A stretch of DNA of 64,000 bases, from NCBI GenBank assembly GCA_017937025.1, contig JAGBEJ010000010.1:62001-126000 (forward strand), written 5' to 3'. Origin of the DNA: Paludibacteraceae bacterium. GTDB lineage: Bacteria > Bacteroidota > Bacteroidia > Bacteroidales > Paludibacteraceae. Both the position numbers and the translations under genes were made by a program. The notes under the pieces are model-generated. The model made no database searches. It was not told the origin of the DNA and was given only the letters and a program-made list of their open reading frames with translations. Shown piece by piece: positions 8,383 through 16,869 of this stretch. The first letter of the stretch is position 1, and each line of letters starts with the position of its first letter.

Positions 8383-8586
8383 CTATATATTATCCTCTTC
8401 TTCATAAGCTTTTCGTATTAGTTCTTTTCCATAGCTCCAAAACTCTTCACTGGTAACATATCTTTCTCCTGTCTCTTTTTCCAAATAGTCACACAGTTCT
8501 TGATCTGTCATATTGTCTATTTCTTCCTCGCTTAGCTTGTCTAAAGCTATAGTTACTGGATCTTTTGTTTTTCCTATTTCTGCCAT
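8383..8586 (-). CDS. Small acidic protein, 67 aa, unknown
   Basis: A 67-residue frame from ATG at 8586 (MAEIGKTKDPVTIALDKLSEEE). It is acidic (many Glu and Asp) and predicted largely helical, e.g. LSEEEIDNMTDQELCDYLEKE and ELIRKAYEEEDN. There is no signal or membrane segment. A near-consensus TATATTTA box lies about 40 bp upstream on the same strand. It occupies the module between repeats 5 and 4. The composition would suit an antitoxin-like or regulatory small protein, but there is no motif to support such a role. Confidence 0.6.
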   Translation of the reverse strand: MAEIGKTKDPVTIALDKLSEEEIDNMTDQELCDYLEKETGERYVTSEEFWSYGKELIRKAYEEEDNI

Positions 8587-8647
8587 ATTCGTAATGTTTA
8601 ATGTTAATACTGTGGTAAATATAGCTATTCGTATTCTACTATCTTAT

Positions 8648-8682
8648 GTTTTAAACGCTTTAAATAAGATAAGCTATGAAAC
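8648..8682 (-). repeat. Array repeat copy 5
   Basis: Minus strand: GTTTCATAG, centre CTTATC, conserved arm TTATTTAAAGC (one change), GTTTAAAAC. Confidence 0.9.
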
Positions 8683-8705
8683 TCAATGATTTTGATGTTT
8701 TTTTC

Positions 8706-8873
8706 TTATTTTTTTTGCTTTTTCAAAAAAGCTACTAACTTAGCGTCAGTATTGATAGCATCGACTTTCGCAGTTGCTGGGGTATTGCCAGTGTTTACAC
8801 GATTGTCGGTGCTATATATTTCTATATCGCTTACATAAGTTGAGTGTAGCTGGTTTGAAATTATGTCCTTACG
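8706..8873 (-). pseudogene. 5'-truncated gene remnant abutting repeat copy 6
   Basis: The minus strand is open for about 56 codons from inside repeat copy 6 to a TAA at 8706-8708. It reads ...DIISNQLHSTYVSDIEIY and ends LVAFLKKQKK. It contains no ATG, GTG or TTG start; an in-frame TAA within the repeat closes it upstream. The coherent composition and lysine-rich end look like the C-terminus of a gene whose 5' part was lost when the repeat came to lie next to it. A partial extra copy of the conserved repeat arm (TTATGTAAGC, 8838-8829) lies inside it. No parent family is recognised. Confidence 0.35.
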
Positions 8874-8909
8874 ATTTTAAACGCTTAACATAAGATAAGT
8901 CATGAAAAC
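8874..8909 (-). repeat. Array repeat copy 6
   Basis: Minus strand: TTTTCATGA, centre CTTATC, conserved arm TTATGTTAAGC, then GTTTAAAAT. This arm is the closest to the E. coli XerD half-site TTATGTTAAAT (9 of 11 bases). Confidence 0.9.
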
Positions 8910-8932
8910 TGTCTTATGAGAAAGTACTGGCA

Positions 8933-8940
8933 CAAAGATA
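8933..8940 (-). promoter_or_regulatory. -7 box at the upstream end of the array
   Basis: TATCTTTG on the minus strand, 23 bp before repeat copy 6. It could transcribe the whole array from its upstream end. Confidence 0.55.
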
Positions 8941-9018
8941 ATTAAGATTGTTTTTGCAGTAAGAAGAGTCAAAAATCTTCTTGTCTTTCACTCTTTTTCT
9001 GCCTTGGGGGAATAAACA

Positions 9019-9048
9019 AAAAAGAGAGGATTCGCTCCTCTCTTTTTC
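9019..9048 (-). terminator. Terminator of the lptF-ribBA operon
   Basis: AAGAGAGGA and TCCTCTCTT form a stem around TTCGC, with T6 on the minus strand, starting 13 bp after the ribBA stop. Confidence 0.85.
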
Positions 9049-9060
9049 ATTGATGCAGTT

Positions 9061-10272
9061 TTACTTCGTATTTTTCAAAGTGTGCCCCATCCTTATCTTT
9101 TTGGTCTGGAGATAAAACTCGTTGTACTTATTAGGCTTGACCTCGATAGGCACGTTCTCCACAATCTCCAGCCCGTATGACTCAAGTCCGATTCTCTTGA
9201 CCGGATTGTTGGTCATAAGCTTCATTTTGGTTACGCCAAGCTCTCTCAGGATGCTGGCTCCCACGCCGTAGTCGCGTTCGTCGGGGTCGAATCCCAAGTG
9301 GATGTTGGCGTCCACGGTGTCGTATCCTTCCTCCTGCAGCTTGTACGCTGCAATCTTGTTCATCAGTCCGATGCCTCTGCCCTCCTGGTTCAGATAAACA
9401 ATCACGCCCTTGCCTTCCTTGTCTATCTTCTCCATGGCTTTGTGCAGCTGCTCGCCGCAGTCGCATCTCTTGGAGCCGAAGATGTCGCCAGTGACACACG
9501 ACGAGTGCACTCTGACGAGAACCGGCTCGCCAGCCTCCCACTTGCCCTTTATCAAAGCGACATGCTCCATGCCGTTCGACTTCTGGCGGAAAGGAATAAG
9601 GTTGAAATCGCCGTACTCCGTAGGCAGATGCACCTCCTCGCCTCTGACTATCAGCGACTCCTGCTTGAGTCGGTATGCGATAAGATCCTTGATTGTGATA
9701 ATCTTGATGCCGAACTTCTTCGACACCTCCATAAGCTGAGGCAGTCGCGCCATTGTGCCGTCCTCGTTCATAATCTCCATAAGAGCGGCAGCAGGATAAA
9801 GCCCAGCAAGCCTTGCCAAATCCACGCCAGCCTCGGTGTGGCCAGCACGGCGAAGCACGCCTTTCTCCTGGGCATAGAGCGGGTTTATATGTCCCGGACG
9901 TCCGAATGTCTGAGGAGTAGAATTAGGGTCGCAAAGAGCCTTGATTGTGGCAGCACGGTCCTCGGCAGAAACGCCGGTCGTGCAGCCTTCGAGCTTGTCG
10001 ATAGTGACAGTGAAAGGAGTGCCGAGCATAGAGGTGTTATCCTGCACCATGTAAGGCAGTTCCAGTTCCTTGCAACGCTCCAGAGTTATAGGAGCGCAAA
10101 GCAGGCCTCGAGCGTTCTTCAGCATGAAGTTCACCTTCTCCGGAGTAATCTTCTCGGCTGCGACAATAAAATCGCCCTCGTTCTCACGATCCTCGTCATC
10201 GACAACGATAAGGAACTTGCCCTCGGCGAAATCCTTTATCGCGTCTTCAATTGAGTCTAATTTATATCCCAT
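9061..10272 (-). CDS. ribBA: Bifunctional DHBP synthase / GTP cyclohydrolase II
   Basis: RibBA supplies both starting branches of riboflavin synthesis. Its N-terminal half makes 3,4-dihydroxy-2-butanone-4-phosphate from ribulose-5-phosphate and its C-terminal half opens GTP. The 403 residues fit the fused form. The DHBP synthase half shows [17 protein letters not shown] near residue 24 and [25 protein letters not shown] near residue 123. The cyclohydrolase half shows the zinc-binding [20 protein letters not shown] near residue 257 and [14 protein letters not shown] near residue 299. It starts 12 bp after the LptF/G-type gene, in one operon. No FMN riboswitch is seen nearby. Confidence 0.97.
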   Translation of the reverse strand: MGYKLDSIEDAIKDFAEGKFLIVVDDEDRENEGDFIVAAEKITPEKVNFMLKNARGLLCAPITLERCKELELPYMVQDNTSMLGTPFTVTIDKLEGCTTGVSAEDRAATIKALCDPNSTPQTFGRPGHINPLYAQEKGVLRRAGHTEAGVDLARLAGLYPAAALMEIMNEDGTMARLPQLMEVSKKFGIKIITIKDLIAYRLKQESLIVRGEEVHLPTEYGDFNLIPFRQKSNGMEHVALIKGKWEAGEPVLVRVHSSCVTGDIFGSKRCDCGEQLHKAMEKIDKEGKGVIVYLNQEGRGIGLMNKIAAYKLQEEGYDTVDANIHLGFDPDERDYGVGASILRELGVTKMKLMTNNPVKRIGLESYGLEIVENVPIEVKPNKYNEFYLQTKKIRMGHTLKNTK

Positions 10273-10284
10273 TGTATATGTTTT

Positions 10285-11790
10285 TTATATTTTTTCCTGC
10301 GAATCAGCCGCCCTATTCTCCTCTGCCAGCTTCTTTCTGTTCTTTATCTTGTTGAACAAGTTCTTGACCTTGCCCCAGAAGATGATGTAAGCCTCGCTGT
10401 TGAAGACTGGAGAATCCTTCGCCGCCTTGTATGTGAACAGGAGTCCCAGCGGCAGCAGGCAGAATGACGACAGCCAGATGCCTGGAGCCACCTCCCACAC
10501 GTCCTCACGAGCCAGTTTGAAGCCCGAGTTGTCTATCAAGTAATAAACGATGAACAACACCACGGAAATGACCACCGGCACTCCGAGTCCGCCCTTTCGG
10601 ATGATGGCTCCGAGCGGCGCGCCGATGAAGAAGAATATGAGGCAGGCGAATGAAAGCGTGAATTTTCTGTGCCACTCGATGCCGTGGCGTATGACAATAT
10701 AATGCATGGACGACACGTATGTCTTCATGTTCGTCACTTCGCTGAGCACGATTCTGGCACGGTTCGCCGCCATTTCCTTGGCTTCCTTCAGTTTCTCGGC
10801 ATCAAGGCTCGATATGAGCTGCTTATGGTCTTTCGCGCCTATGCCGGTTATGTATCTCCGTCCGTTTTCTCTGCCGAGGAAATGCGAGTTAGTGAAGCCT
10901 ATGGAGAACTCGTCCACGCTCTGGGCTATCTGGGCTGTGACGGAATCGATTGTCTCCTGCAATCGCGAAAGGTCCTTGCTGGCATAGTCATCTTCCATCA
11001 CGCTTTCGTCCATCTTAGCGAAGTTTGCGTCGAAGTCTATGAGGAACTCTTTCTTGCTGAAGCTCTCGCGACGGTATGGCATTGTGCCGTCGTCGCTGCC
11101 GCCAAGCATATTCTCGTTAGTCTTCTTCAGATTCTCAAACGCCTCGCCGCTGTACAATATCACCTTCAGATAGGTCTTGTCCTTGGCCATTTGCATACGG
11201 GCAGAGTCCGCCAAAGTGACGCTCGCGTTGGCAAAGCCGTTGCTAAGGTCGTATATCATGACGTCCTTAAGCAGTTTGTGCTCCTTGTCGCGGTCGCGGA
11301 CGTAGATGTTGTAGCCTGTGATGCCGGAATAGAACTCGCCTTGCGGAATCTCCAGCTCGGGCGATGTCTGGCGCAATGAAAATATCAGTGTCCACAGTTT
11401 TTTCTGGCTTATCGGAAGCACGTTGTTGGAAAAGAAGAACGCTCCGCCGCACACAAAACCGATGAACACAAAAAGCGGCGCCATAATGCGGAACAACGAG
11501 ATGCCTGCCGCCTTCATGGCTGTCAGCTCCATCTTCTCGCCCAGATTGCCGAATGTCATGAGCGAGGCAAGGAGTATCGCAAGAGGCAGAGCCAAAGGCA
11601 CGACCGTAAGAGAGGAGTAGAAAAAGAACTCCGCTATGACAGACCAGTCCAGTCCCTTGCCTATGATGTCATTGACATGTTTCCAAAGGAACTGCATAAG
11701 CAAAATGAAACTGCTTATGAAGAATGTAGCCGCGAACAGCGCCACAAATCTTGTAAACACATAAAAATCGAGTTTCTTGATGATTCCCAT
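10285..11790 (-). CDS. LptF/LptG family permease (YjgP/YjgQ)
   Basis: LptF and LptG are the membrane subunits of the LptB2FGC exporter that moves lipopolysaccharide from the inner membrane to the outer membrane. The protein has three N-terminal membrane helices (starting FYVFTRFVALFAATFFISSFILL), a long periplasmic region (about residues 125-380) and three C-terminal helices (FTLSFACLIFFFIGAPLGAIIRKGG). IRKGGLGVPVVISV is the family hallmark. At 501 residues it is longer than proteobacterial LptF, mostly in the periplasmic part, which is usual in Bacteroidota. Only one such gene is visible, so F versus G cannot be settled. It lies directly upstream of ribBA. Confidence 0.93.
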   Translation of the reverse strand: MGIIKKLDFYVFTRFVALFAATFFISSFILLMQFLWKHVNDIIGKGLDWSVIAEFFFYSSLTVVPLALPLAILLASLMTFGNLGEKMELTAMKAAGISLFRIMAPLFVFIGFVCGGAFFFSNNVLPISQKKLWTLIFSLRQTSPELEIPQGEFYSGITGYNIYVRDRDKEHKLLKDVMIYDLSNGFANASVTLADSARMQMAKDKTYLKVILYSGEAFENLKKTNENMLGGSDDGTMPYRRESFSKKEFLIDFDANFAKMDESVMEDDYASKDLSRLQETIDSVTAQIAQSVDEFSIGFTNSHFLGRENGRRYITGIGAKDHKQLISSLDAEKLKEAKEMAANRARIVLSEVTNMKTYVSSMHYIVIRHGIEWHRKFTLSFACLIFFFIGAPLGAIIRKGGLGVPVVISVVLFIVYYLIDNSGFKLAREDVWEVAPGIWLSSFCLLPLGLLFTYKAAKDSPVFNSEAYIIFWGKVKNLFNKIKNRKKLAEENRAADSQEKI

Positions 11791-11832
11791 ATTGGGTCTG
11801 CTTTGCTTATGCTTGTGTTTTGTTTAAGAGTA

Positions 11833-11840
11833 CAAAGGTA
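11833..11840 (-). promoter_or_regulatory. -7 box of the lptF-ribBA operon
   Basis: TACCTTTG on the minus strand, 43 bp before the ATG at 11790. Confidence 0.65.
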
Positions 11841-11897
11841 GTTATTTATCCACAATACGTCAAACGCAAAGAACCAGAGCAAAAGACAAAAAGAGCA

Positions 11898-11934
11898 AAA
11901 AAAGAACGGGAACCTGATGACAGATTCCCGTTCA
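11898..11934 (-). terminator. Terminator of secDF
   Basis: GAACGGGAA pairs with TTCCCGTTC across a short loop, followed on the minus strand by T7, about 25 bp after the secDF stop. Confidence 0.85.
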
Positions 11935-11958
11935 ACATATTCAATTAATGTATTGCTA

Positions 11959-14900
11959 TTACTTCTTCAAGTTCTTCTTGTCCTTCTTCTTCAAGATTGA
12001 GCATGCAATTGGAGATGCGATGAACAATGATGAATAAGTACCGGCGAAGATACCGATGAGGAGCGCGAATACGAATCCTCTGATGCTCTCGCCGCCGAAG
12101 ATGAATATCGCGATCAACACGATCAAAGTTGTGAATGAGGTGTTGAATGTACGTCCCAGAGTTGAGTTCAACGCATCGTTGAATACTGACGCTGTCTCAC
12201 GGTTAGGATACAGGCTTCTGTACTCACGCACACGGTCGAAGATGACCACGGTGTCGTTTATAGAGTAACCGATGATTGTCAGTATGGCCGCGATGAACGC
12301 CTGGTCGATCTCCATTGAGAATGGCATTACAGAGTACAGCAATGAGTAGCATCCCAGTATCACGAGAGAGTCGTGAACGAGAGCCAGCACACCACCAGCC
12401 GAGAACGCGATGTTTCTGAATCGGAGAAGTATGTACAGTGCGATAGCCAAAAGCGACAGTGTGATAGCGACAACTGCAGATGCCTTGATGTCGTCTGCCA
12501 CTGTAGGACCGACCTTCTGCGAGCTCAGGATGTACTCGTTAGCGAACTGCTCCTGAGTTGTGCCTGGCTTGAGGTAAGACTTCAGTCCATTGTACAGACG
12601 GCCTTCGATTTCACCGTCAATCTCCTGACTCTGATCCTCAATCTTGAAGTTTGTAGAGATTCTCACACGAGAGTCGCTGTTATCAACCTCGCTGCTCTTG
12701 ATTGTGATAACAGATGGCGCATCACCATCGAACGAAGCAGCCAGAGCGCTCTTAACCTCCTCTGTAGAGACTGCCTTGTCGAACTTGACAACGTAGTTTC
12801 TACCACCTGAGAAGTCGATACCCTGGTTCAGACCTCTTACACAAAGCGAAACAACGCCTACCAGCAGGATAATGCCAGAAATGATATAAGCGTACTTTCT
12901 GAATTCCATGAACTTGAACTTAGTGTTCTGGAACCAAGACTTAGTGATGTTAGTGCAGAACTTGACATCCTGGCTTATCTTGTTGCGCTTAGTCAGGAAT
13001 GAGTAAACGACACGGCTCAGAACGAATCCTGTGAGCAACGATGTCAGGATACCGATAATCAATGTTGTAGCGAATCCCTTGATAGGACCTGTACCGAAGA
13101 GGAACAGCACGATACCTGTGATTATTGTTGTGAGGTTACCGTCGATGATGGCTGATGTAGCCTTTGAGTAACCTTCCTCGATTGCGCTGTACAGCTGCTT
13201 GCCGTTTCTGAGCTCCTCGCGGATACGGTCGTAGATAAGCACGTTTGTATCGATTGCCATACCGAGTGTCAGCACGATACCTGTGATACCTGGCAATGTG
13301 AGCACTGCCTTGAACGATGCGAGAACACCGAAGAGCAGGAACATATTGACAATCAATGCGCCATCGGCTACAAGACCAGGAACCACGCCGTAGAAGAACA
13401 CCATATAAACAAGTACAAGCACGAATGCGAGCACTGCCGAAACGAGACCGTTCTCGATAGCCTCCTGACCGAGCGATGGACCTACGACATCCTCTTGAAC
13501 GATAACCGCAGGAGCTGGCATCTTACCAGACTTGAGCACGTTAGCCAAGTCCTTTGCCTCCTCGACTGTGAAGTCGCCGGTAATCTCGGAACGTCCGCCG
13601 GTAATCTTGTCGTTGACACGTGGAGCCGAATATACATATCCGTCAAGAACGATTGCGATGCAACGTCCCTTGTTCTCCTCGGTCAGACGAGCCCACTGCT
13701 TAGCACCATCAGAGTTCATCTGCATGTCAACCTTTGCGTATGATGAGTACTGACCGAAGTCTGAAGACGCGTCAGAGATAGCGTCGCCCTCGAGAGGCGC
13801 CTTGCCGTCGCGGCTCTTGCACTTGATTGCGTAGAGCTGGAAGATCTGTCCCTTCTCGTCGATTGCCTTGACACCCCACTTGAATCTCAAGTCAGATGGC
13901 AGAAGCTGCTTAACCTGCTTAGTCTCGAAGTAGCGGTTGATCTTAGCTGTATCGCTGTAGTGAGCCATACCAACTACGCAGCCAGGATTTGGCTGGCCGT
14001 TGTTAGACACATTCACCTGGAAGATGCTGAAGAGAGGGTTCTCCTTCTCTGCCTGAGCCTTCTGAGCAGCCGAAGCCTGAGCTGGCTTTGCCGACTCGTT
14101 GTCCTTGGCAGCCTCCTGCTTGAGGGCGTTCAGCAAGCTGTCCTTGCCGTTATTGTCAGCCTTAGCCACAGCTGGAGCAGCGGCAGTGTCGGCAGCAGCG
14201 GAATCAGCCACCATTGTAGATGCGTTCATCTGCTTGAGCACATCGTTGGCCTTTATCAGTGGAGAGATTATCTCAGCCACTTCGTAAGTTTCCCAGAACT
14301 CGAGGTTAGCGGAACCCTGGAGCAACTTTCTAACACGCTCAGGCTCCTTGATGCCAGGAAGCTCCACGAGGATACGTCCTGAGTTCTCGAGTCTCTGTAT
14401 GTTTGGTTGAACAACGCCGAAACGGTCGATACGTGTTCTGAGCACCTGGAATGAGTTAGCCACAGCTGCGTCAACCTGTGCGCGGAGAACCTTCATCACC
14501 TCATCGTTGCTTGAGTTGATTGTAACGCCGTTGTCCTTGAGTCCGTAACCGAACACAGTAGAAAGTCTGGCGTTAGGGTCAACCTCCTTGAAAGCCTGCT
14601 CGAAGAGAGTCAGGAAGTCGTCCTGGCTTTCGCTCTGTCTTTTCTTCGCCAGGTCGAGAGCCTTCATGAAGTTCTGTGAGTTCTCGTCGCCGAGAGACTT
14701 AACGATGTCTGGAACAGAAACTTCCAGAAGCACGTTCATACCACCCTTAAGGTCAAGACCAAGGTTAAGTTCCTTCTCTCTACATTCCTTCAGTGTGTAA
14801 CCGAGCCAAACCTTCTCGCTTGAGAGCGAGTCCAAGTAATTATGATACTTGAGCGCGTCACCCTGAGAGATTTCCTCCGCCTTGTTGGTGAAGTGGCTTG

Positions 14901-14982
14901 TCACAACGCTGAAAGACAGGTAAAATGCGCACGCGATAAACAAGCAGAACGCAATCACCGTAACAAATCCTTTGTTTAGCAT
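11959..14982 (-). CDS. secDF: Protein translocase subunit SecDF (single chain)
   Basis: SecD and SecF form an inner-membrane, proton-driven partner of SecYEG that pulls exported proteins through. Here both are one 1007-residue chain, the normal form in Bacteroidota. The SecD half starts with one membrane helix and has LGLDLKGGMNVLLEV near residue 75, a large periplasmic domain, and helices with LGMAIDTNVLIYDRIREEL. The SecF half begins near residue 660 and has LNQGIDFSGGRNYVVKF and a second helix block with GYSINDTVVIFDRVRE. An Ala/Lys/Asp-rich, poorly conserved insert lies near residues 250-315. It is probably monocistronic, with a TATATTTG box 80 bp upstream and its own terminator. Confidence 0.98.
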   Translation of the reverse strand: MLNKGFVTVIAFCLFIACAFYLSFSVVTSHFTNKAEEISQGDALKYHNYLDSLSSEKVWLGYTLKECREKELNLGLDLKGGMNVLLEVSVPDIVKSLGDENSQNFMKALDLAKKRQSESQDDFLTLFEQAFKEVDPNARLSTVFGYGLKDNGVTINSSNDEVMKVLRAQVDAAVANSFQVLRTRIDRFGVVQPNIQRLENSGRILVELPGIKEPERVRKLLQGSANLEFWETYEVAEIISPLIKANDVLKQMNASTMVADSAAADTAAAPAVAKADNNGKDSLLNALKQEAAKDNESAKPAQASAAQKAQAEKENPLFSIFQVNVSNNGQPNPGCVVGMAHYSDTAKINRYFETKQVKQLLPSDLRFKWGVKAIDEKGQIFQLYAIKCKSRDGKAPLEGDAISDASSDFGQYSSYAKVDMQMNSDGAKQWARLTEENKGRCIAIVLDGYVYSAPRVNDKITGGRSEITGDFTVEEAKDLANVLKSGKMPAPAVIVQEDVVGPSLGQEAIENGLVSAVLAFVLVLVYMVFFYGVVPGLVADGALIVNMFLLFGVLASFKAVLTLPGITGIVLTLGMAIDTNVLIYDRIREELRNGKQLYSAIEEGYSKATSAIIDGNLTTIITGIVLFLFGTGPIKGFATTLIIGILTSLLTGFVLSRVVYSFLTKRNKISQDVKFCTNITKSWFQNTKFKFMEFRKYAYIISGIILLVGVVSLCVRGLNQGIDFSGGRNYVVKFDKAVSTEEVKSALAASFDGDAPSVITIKSSEVDNSDSRVRISTNFKIEDQSQEIDGEIEGRLYNGLKSYLKPGTTQEQFANEYILSSQKVGPTVADDIKASAVVAITLSLLAIALYILLRFRNIAFSAGGVLALVHDSLVILGCYSLLYSVMPFSMEIDQAFIAAILTIIGYSINDTVVIFDRVREYRSLYPNRETASVFNDALNSTLGRTFNTSFTTLIVLIAIFIFGGESIRGFVFALLIGIFAGTYSSLFIASPIACSILKKKDKKNLKK

Positions 14983-15062
14983 TGTTGTTTTTAGTTATTT
15001 ATTTATGTTTAAGTTAATTATCTGTTTGCAGTGCATTATAACACACTATACGAAACGAACTG

Positions 15063-15070
15063 CAAATATA
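15063..15070 (-). promoter_or_regulatory. -7 box of secDF
   Basis: TATATTTG on the minus strand. The predicted leader is about 74 nt and AT-rich. Confidence 0.65.
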
Positions 15071-15119
15071 TCATTTTTTTTGATTTTTTGAGGGATTATT
15101 ATTGTTTAGAGGTTAATTT

Positions 15120-15600
15120 ATCTCCGAAATGCCACATCTGACGCCGCCTCGCAGAAAACGCACCCACGTAAAAACGCAGGGACGCACCGCACCGTCTAAT
15201 ACGCGCAAAATCAAATATTTCCATATATTTTGTAGGGGCGAATAATTATTCGCCCCTACGCACACCAATCATTCATCTTCATATTCATACCATCCGAAAA
15301 TCTATTTCACCCCATCGGGGTTCTGTTTTGTATTTACGTTTTTATCAGGGGCTAACGCCCCTGCCTATGGGTATTTCGTCCCTTCGGGACTACCATTGAA
15401 AAATCATTTTACACAACGTACAGACGCAAAATTTTCTGTACAGACGTTTCATGACGTGTTGTTGAACGCAGTGAAAAAACGTCTCTACTAACCACACAAA
15501 AAAATCCCGGTCATTGAGCGGAGTCGAAATGCGGGATTTTTCTGTAAAAATGTTCGGCGCTTCGGCTTGGTTCGACTACGCTCACCAACCAACGTTCAGC
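15120..15600. repeat. Cluster of short GC-rich palindromes (REP-like spacer)
   Basis: No gene is supported between 14983 and 15883. The spacer holds a perfect 28-bp palindrome (GTAGGGGCGAATAA and its complement) at 15232-15259, ACCCCATCGGGGT at 15309-15321, CAGGGGCTAACGCCCCTG at 15346-15363, GTCCCTTCGGGAC at 15378-15390, and hairpins around AATCCCG...CGGGATT at 15507-15542. Between them lie near-repeats of CAGACG...ACGTCTCTAC type. Such mixtures resemble the scattered intergenic repeats seen in many Bacteroidota genomes; I know of no assigned role. From 15600 to 15790 the DNA is AT-rich and looks non-coding. Confidence 0.6.
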
Positions 15601-15811
15601 GAAAGAATAAAACAATATGCACAGCCAACATATAATAGAAATATGTTATGCAACACAATTACAACTATTTTGTGAATATTAGTTTGGAGAATATATAAGG
15701 AAGCACTACATTGCGAAAAATTGTAAAAAATGATAAGAAAATTTCTGAATATCGCAAAAAATATTAGGGGGGGGTAAAATGTAGCATCCACCTCTCTGAC
15801 AATGAGATATG

Positions 15812-15858
15812 GCCTGTATTTCGGTTACGTTGACGCGTCCGGAATACAGGCTTTTTTT
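15812..15858 (+). terminator. Hairpin with T7 tract in the leader of the lipoprotein gene
   Basis: GCCTGTATT and (G)AATACAGGC form a stem, extended inward by CGG/CCG, followed by T7. It ends about 26 bp before the ATG at 15884. It could end an upstream transcript or act as an attenuator in the leader of the gene; no promoter was found between the hairpin and the gene. Confidence 0.6.
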
Positions 15859-15883
15859 GTTTAACCCTTTAACAAACAAGCCT

Positions 15884-16798
15884 ATGAAAAACCTTAGATT
15901 CTTATTAACAATGGCATTGGCTACATGCACAATGGCATTCGTCTCTTGCAGCGACGACGACAAGGACAGCAACAGCACAAACCCAAGCGGTGCTATCAGC
16001 GCATTCTTCCCTGAAGGATACAGCGCAAGCAACGTGGCTGCATGGTATCTCTACAGCGAGGTGCAGCAGGACGGCACTAAGAGGGCAAGCGCAGTGTTCC
16101 TCTTTAATGACAACACTATCGTAGTAACTAACCACAAAATCAAATCGGACGGAAGAGAATACAAAGAAACAGACTTCGTGGGCACATACCAGATCACAAA
16201 CGGCAACTATGACAACGGAACGGCTTATGTACCGCAAATGGACATGAGCGTAACGATCGAGAACGGCAAGATGACGCCTATGGGAAAGGAAACCTTCACA
16301 AAGCAGAGCAACGCCAATATTCCAGCAACTTCAAAGCCTGTTGACGGCGAGATAATCAATGGCGGTGGCAACAGCGGAGATGGAGATGGCAATGGCGGAG
16401 ACAACGGAGGTGATAACAACGGAGCTTACGCCATAACACCAGAGGCCTACCTGCCAAGCGATTATGCCAGCAAGACGATAGCGGCATGGTATGGATTGAC
16501 CGAGATAAGAGACACAAAGACAAGGATTCAAGCGATATTCCTTTTCACTGACGGCTCGATGGTGGTAACCAAGAGCACTGTATATACCAAAGCCGACGGC
16601 AGAAATCCAGAGTACAGCATTGAATTTGCAGGCACATACAATATCACGAGCGGCGACTACTCCAACGGTGCGGCATACGTGCCGGAAATGGAAATGACCG
16701 TGACTATCAGCGACGGCGTGCTTTCTGTGCCAGCCATGCAGGAGACATACACGAAGCAGAGCAATGCTGACGCGCCTGCGCCAAAAGGAAAGGTTTAG
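15884..16798 (+). CDS. Lipoprotein with two copies of one ~120-residue domain
   Basis: I start at 15884 (MKNLRFLLTMALATCTMAFVSCSDDD), which gives a signal peptide with lipobox FVSC and acidic residues after the cysteine, as in surface lipoproteins of Bacteroidota. The open frame extends 25 codons further upstream without support. Two similar domains follow: residues ~37-150 (FFPEGYSASNVAAWYLYSE..., AVFLFNDNTIVVT, GTYQITNGNYDNGTAYVPQM, ETFTKQSNA) and ~190-300 (YLPSDYASKTIAAWYGLTE..., AIFLFTDGSMVVT, GTYNITSGDYSNGAAYVPEM, ETYTKQSNA). A Gly/Asp/Asn linker joins them. Function is unknown; the layout suggests a duplicated binding module. Confidence 0.85.
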   Translation: MKNLRFLLTMALATCTMAFVSCSDDDKDSNSTNPSGAISAFFPEGYSASNVAAWYLYSEVQQDGTKRASAVFLFNDNTIVVTNHKIKSDGREYKETDFVGTYQITNGNYDNGTAYVPQMDMSVTIENGKMTPMGKETFTKQSNANIPATSKPVDGEIINGGGNSGDGDGNGGDNGGDNNGAYAITPEAYLPSDYASKTIAAWYGLTEIRDTKTRIQAIFLFTDGSMVVTKSTVYTKADGRNPEYSIEFAGTYNITSGDYSNGAAYVPEMEMTVTISDGVLSVPAMQETYTKQSNADAPAPKGKV

Positions 16799-16826
16799 CA
16801 GCAGCTATACTACATATATATTAAGA

Positions 16827-16857
16827 AAAGAGGGCATCGCTGCCCTCTTTCTTGTTT
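16827..16857 (+). terminator. Terminator after the lipoprotein gene
   Basis: AGAGGGCA pairs with TGCCCTCT around a 4-base loop, then TTTCTTGTTTT. It lies between converging genes and may also serve the minus-strand decarboxylase. Confidence 0.8.
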
Positions 16858-16869
16858 TATAGACGCCTG

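Larger units (their letters stand above)
7176..8940 (-). other. AT-rich accessory array: dif-like repeats alternating with small genes and RNAs
   Basis: Between the lepA and ribBA terminators lies about 1.9 kb with no large gene. It holds six copies of a ~35-bp direct repeat at 7408, 7850, 8036, 8275, 8648 and 8874 (150-410 bp apart). Read on the minus strand the order is: promoter at 8940, repeat 6, gene remnant, repeat 5, 67-aa gene plus micro-ORF, repeat 4, promoter and structured RNA, repeat 3, promoter and hairpin RNA, repeat 2, 82-aa gene, repeat 1, 59-aa membrane gene. All units have the same orientation and each is followed by a repeat, as in cassette or dif-module arrays. No recombinase gene is in the patch. 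Confidence 0.6.

Noticed and set aside
7408..8909. CRISPR array (35-bp repeats with GTTT/AAAC-like ends)
   Set aside because: Intervals are 150-410 bp and unequal, contain genes and promoters, and no cas genes are nearby. The repeats vary, mainly in one arm, unlike CRISPR repeats.
7408..8909. Integron cassette array with attC sites
   Set aside because: The repeats are short, conserved along most of their length and do not form attC-type hairpins. No RYYYAAC/GTTRRRY pair or integrase was found. The dif-like reading fits better.
9061..10272. FMN riboswitch for ribBA
   Set aside because: ribBA is the second gene of an operon with a 12-bp gap, and no RFN-like sequence is seen before the first gene.
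15582..15791. 69-codon frame in the secDF-lipoprotein spacer
   Set aside because: AT-rich, low-complexity translation, no ribosome-binding site and overlap with the G-run and hairpin. Treated as non-coding.
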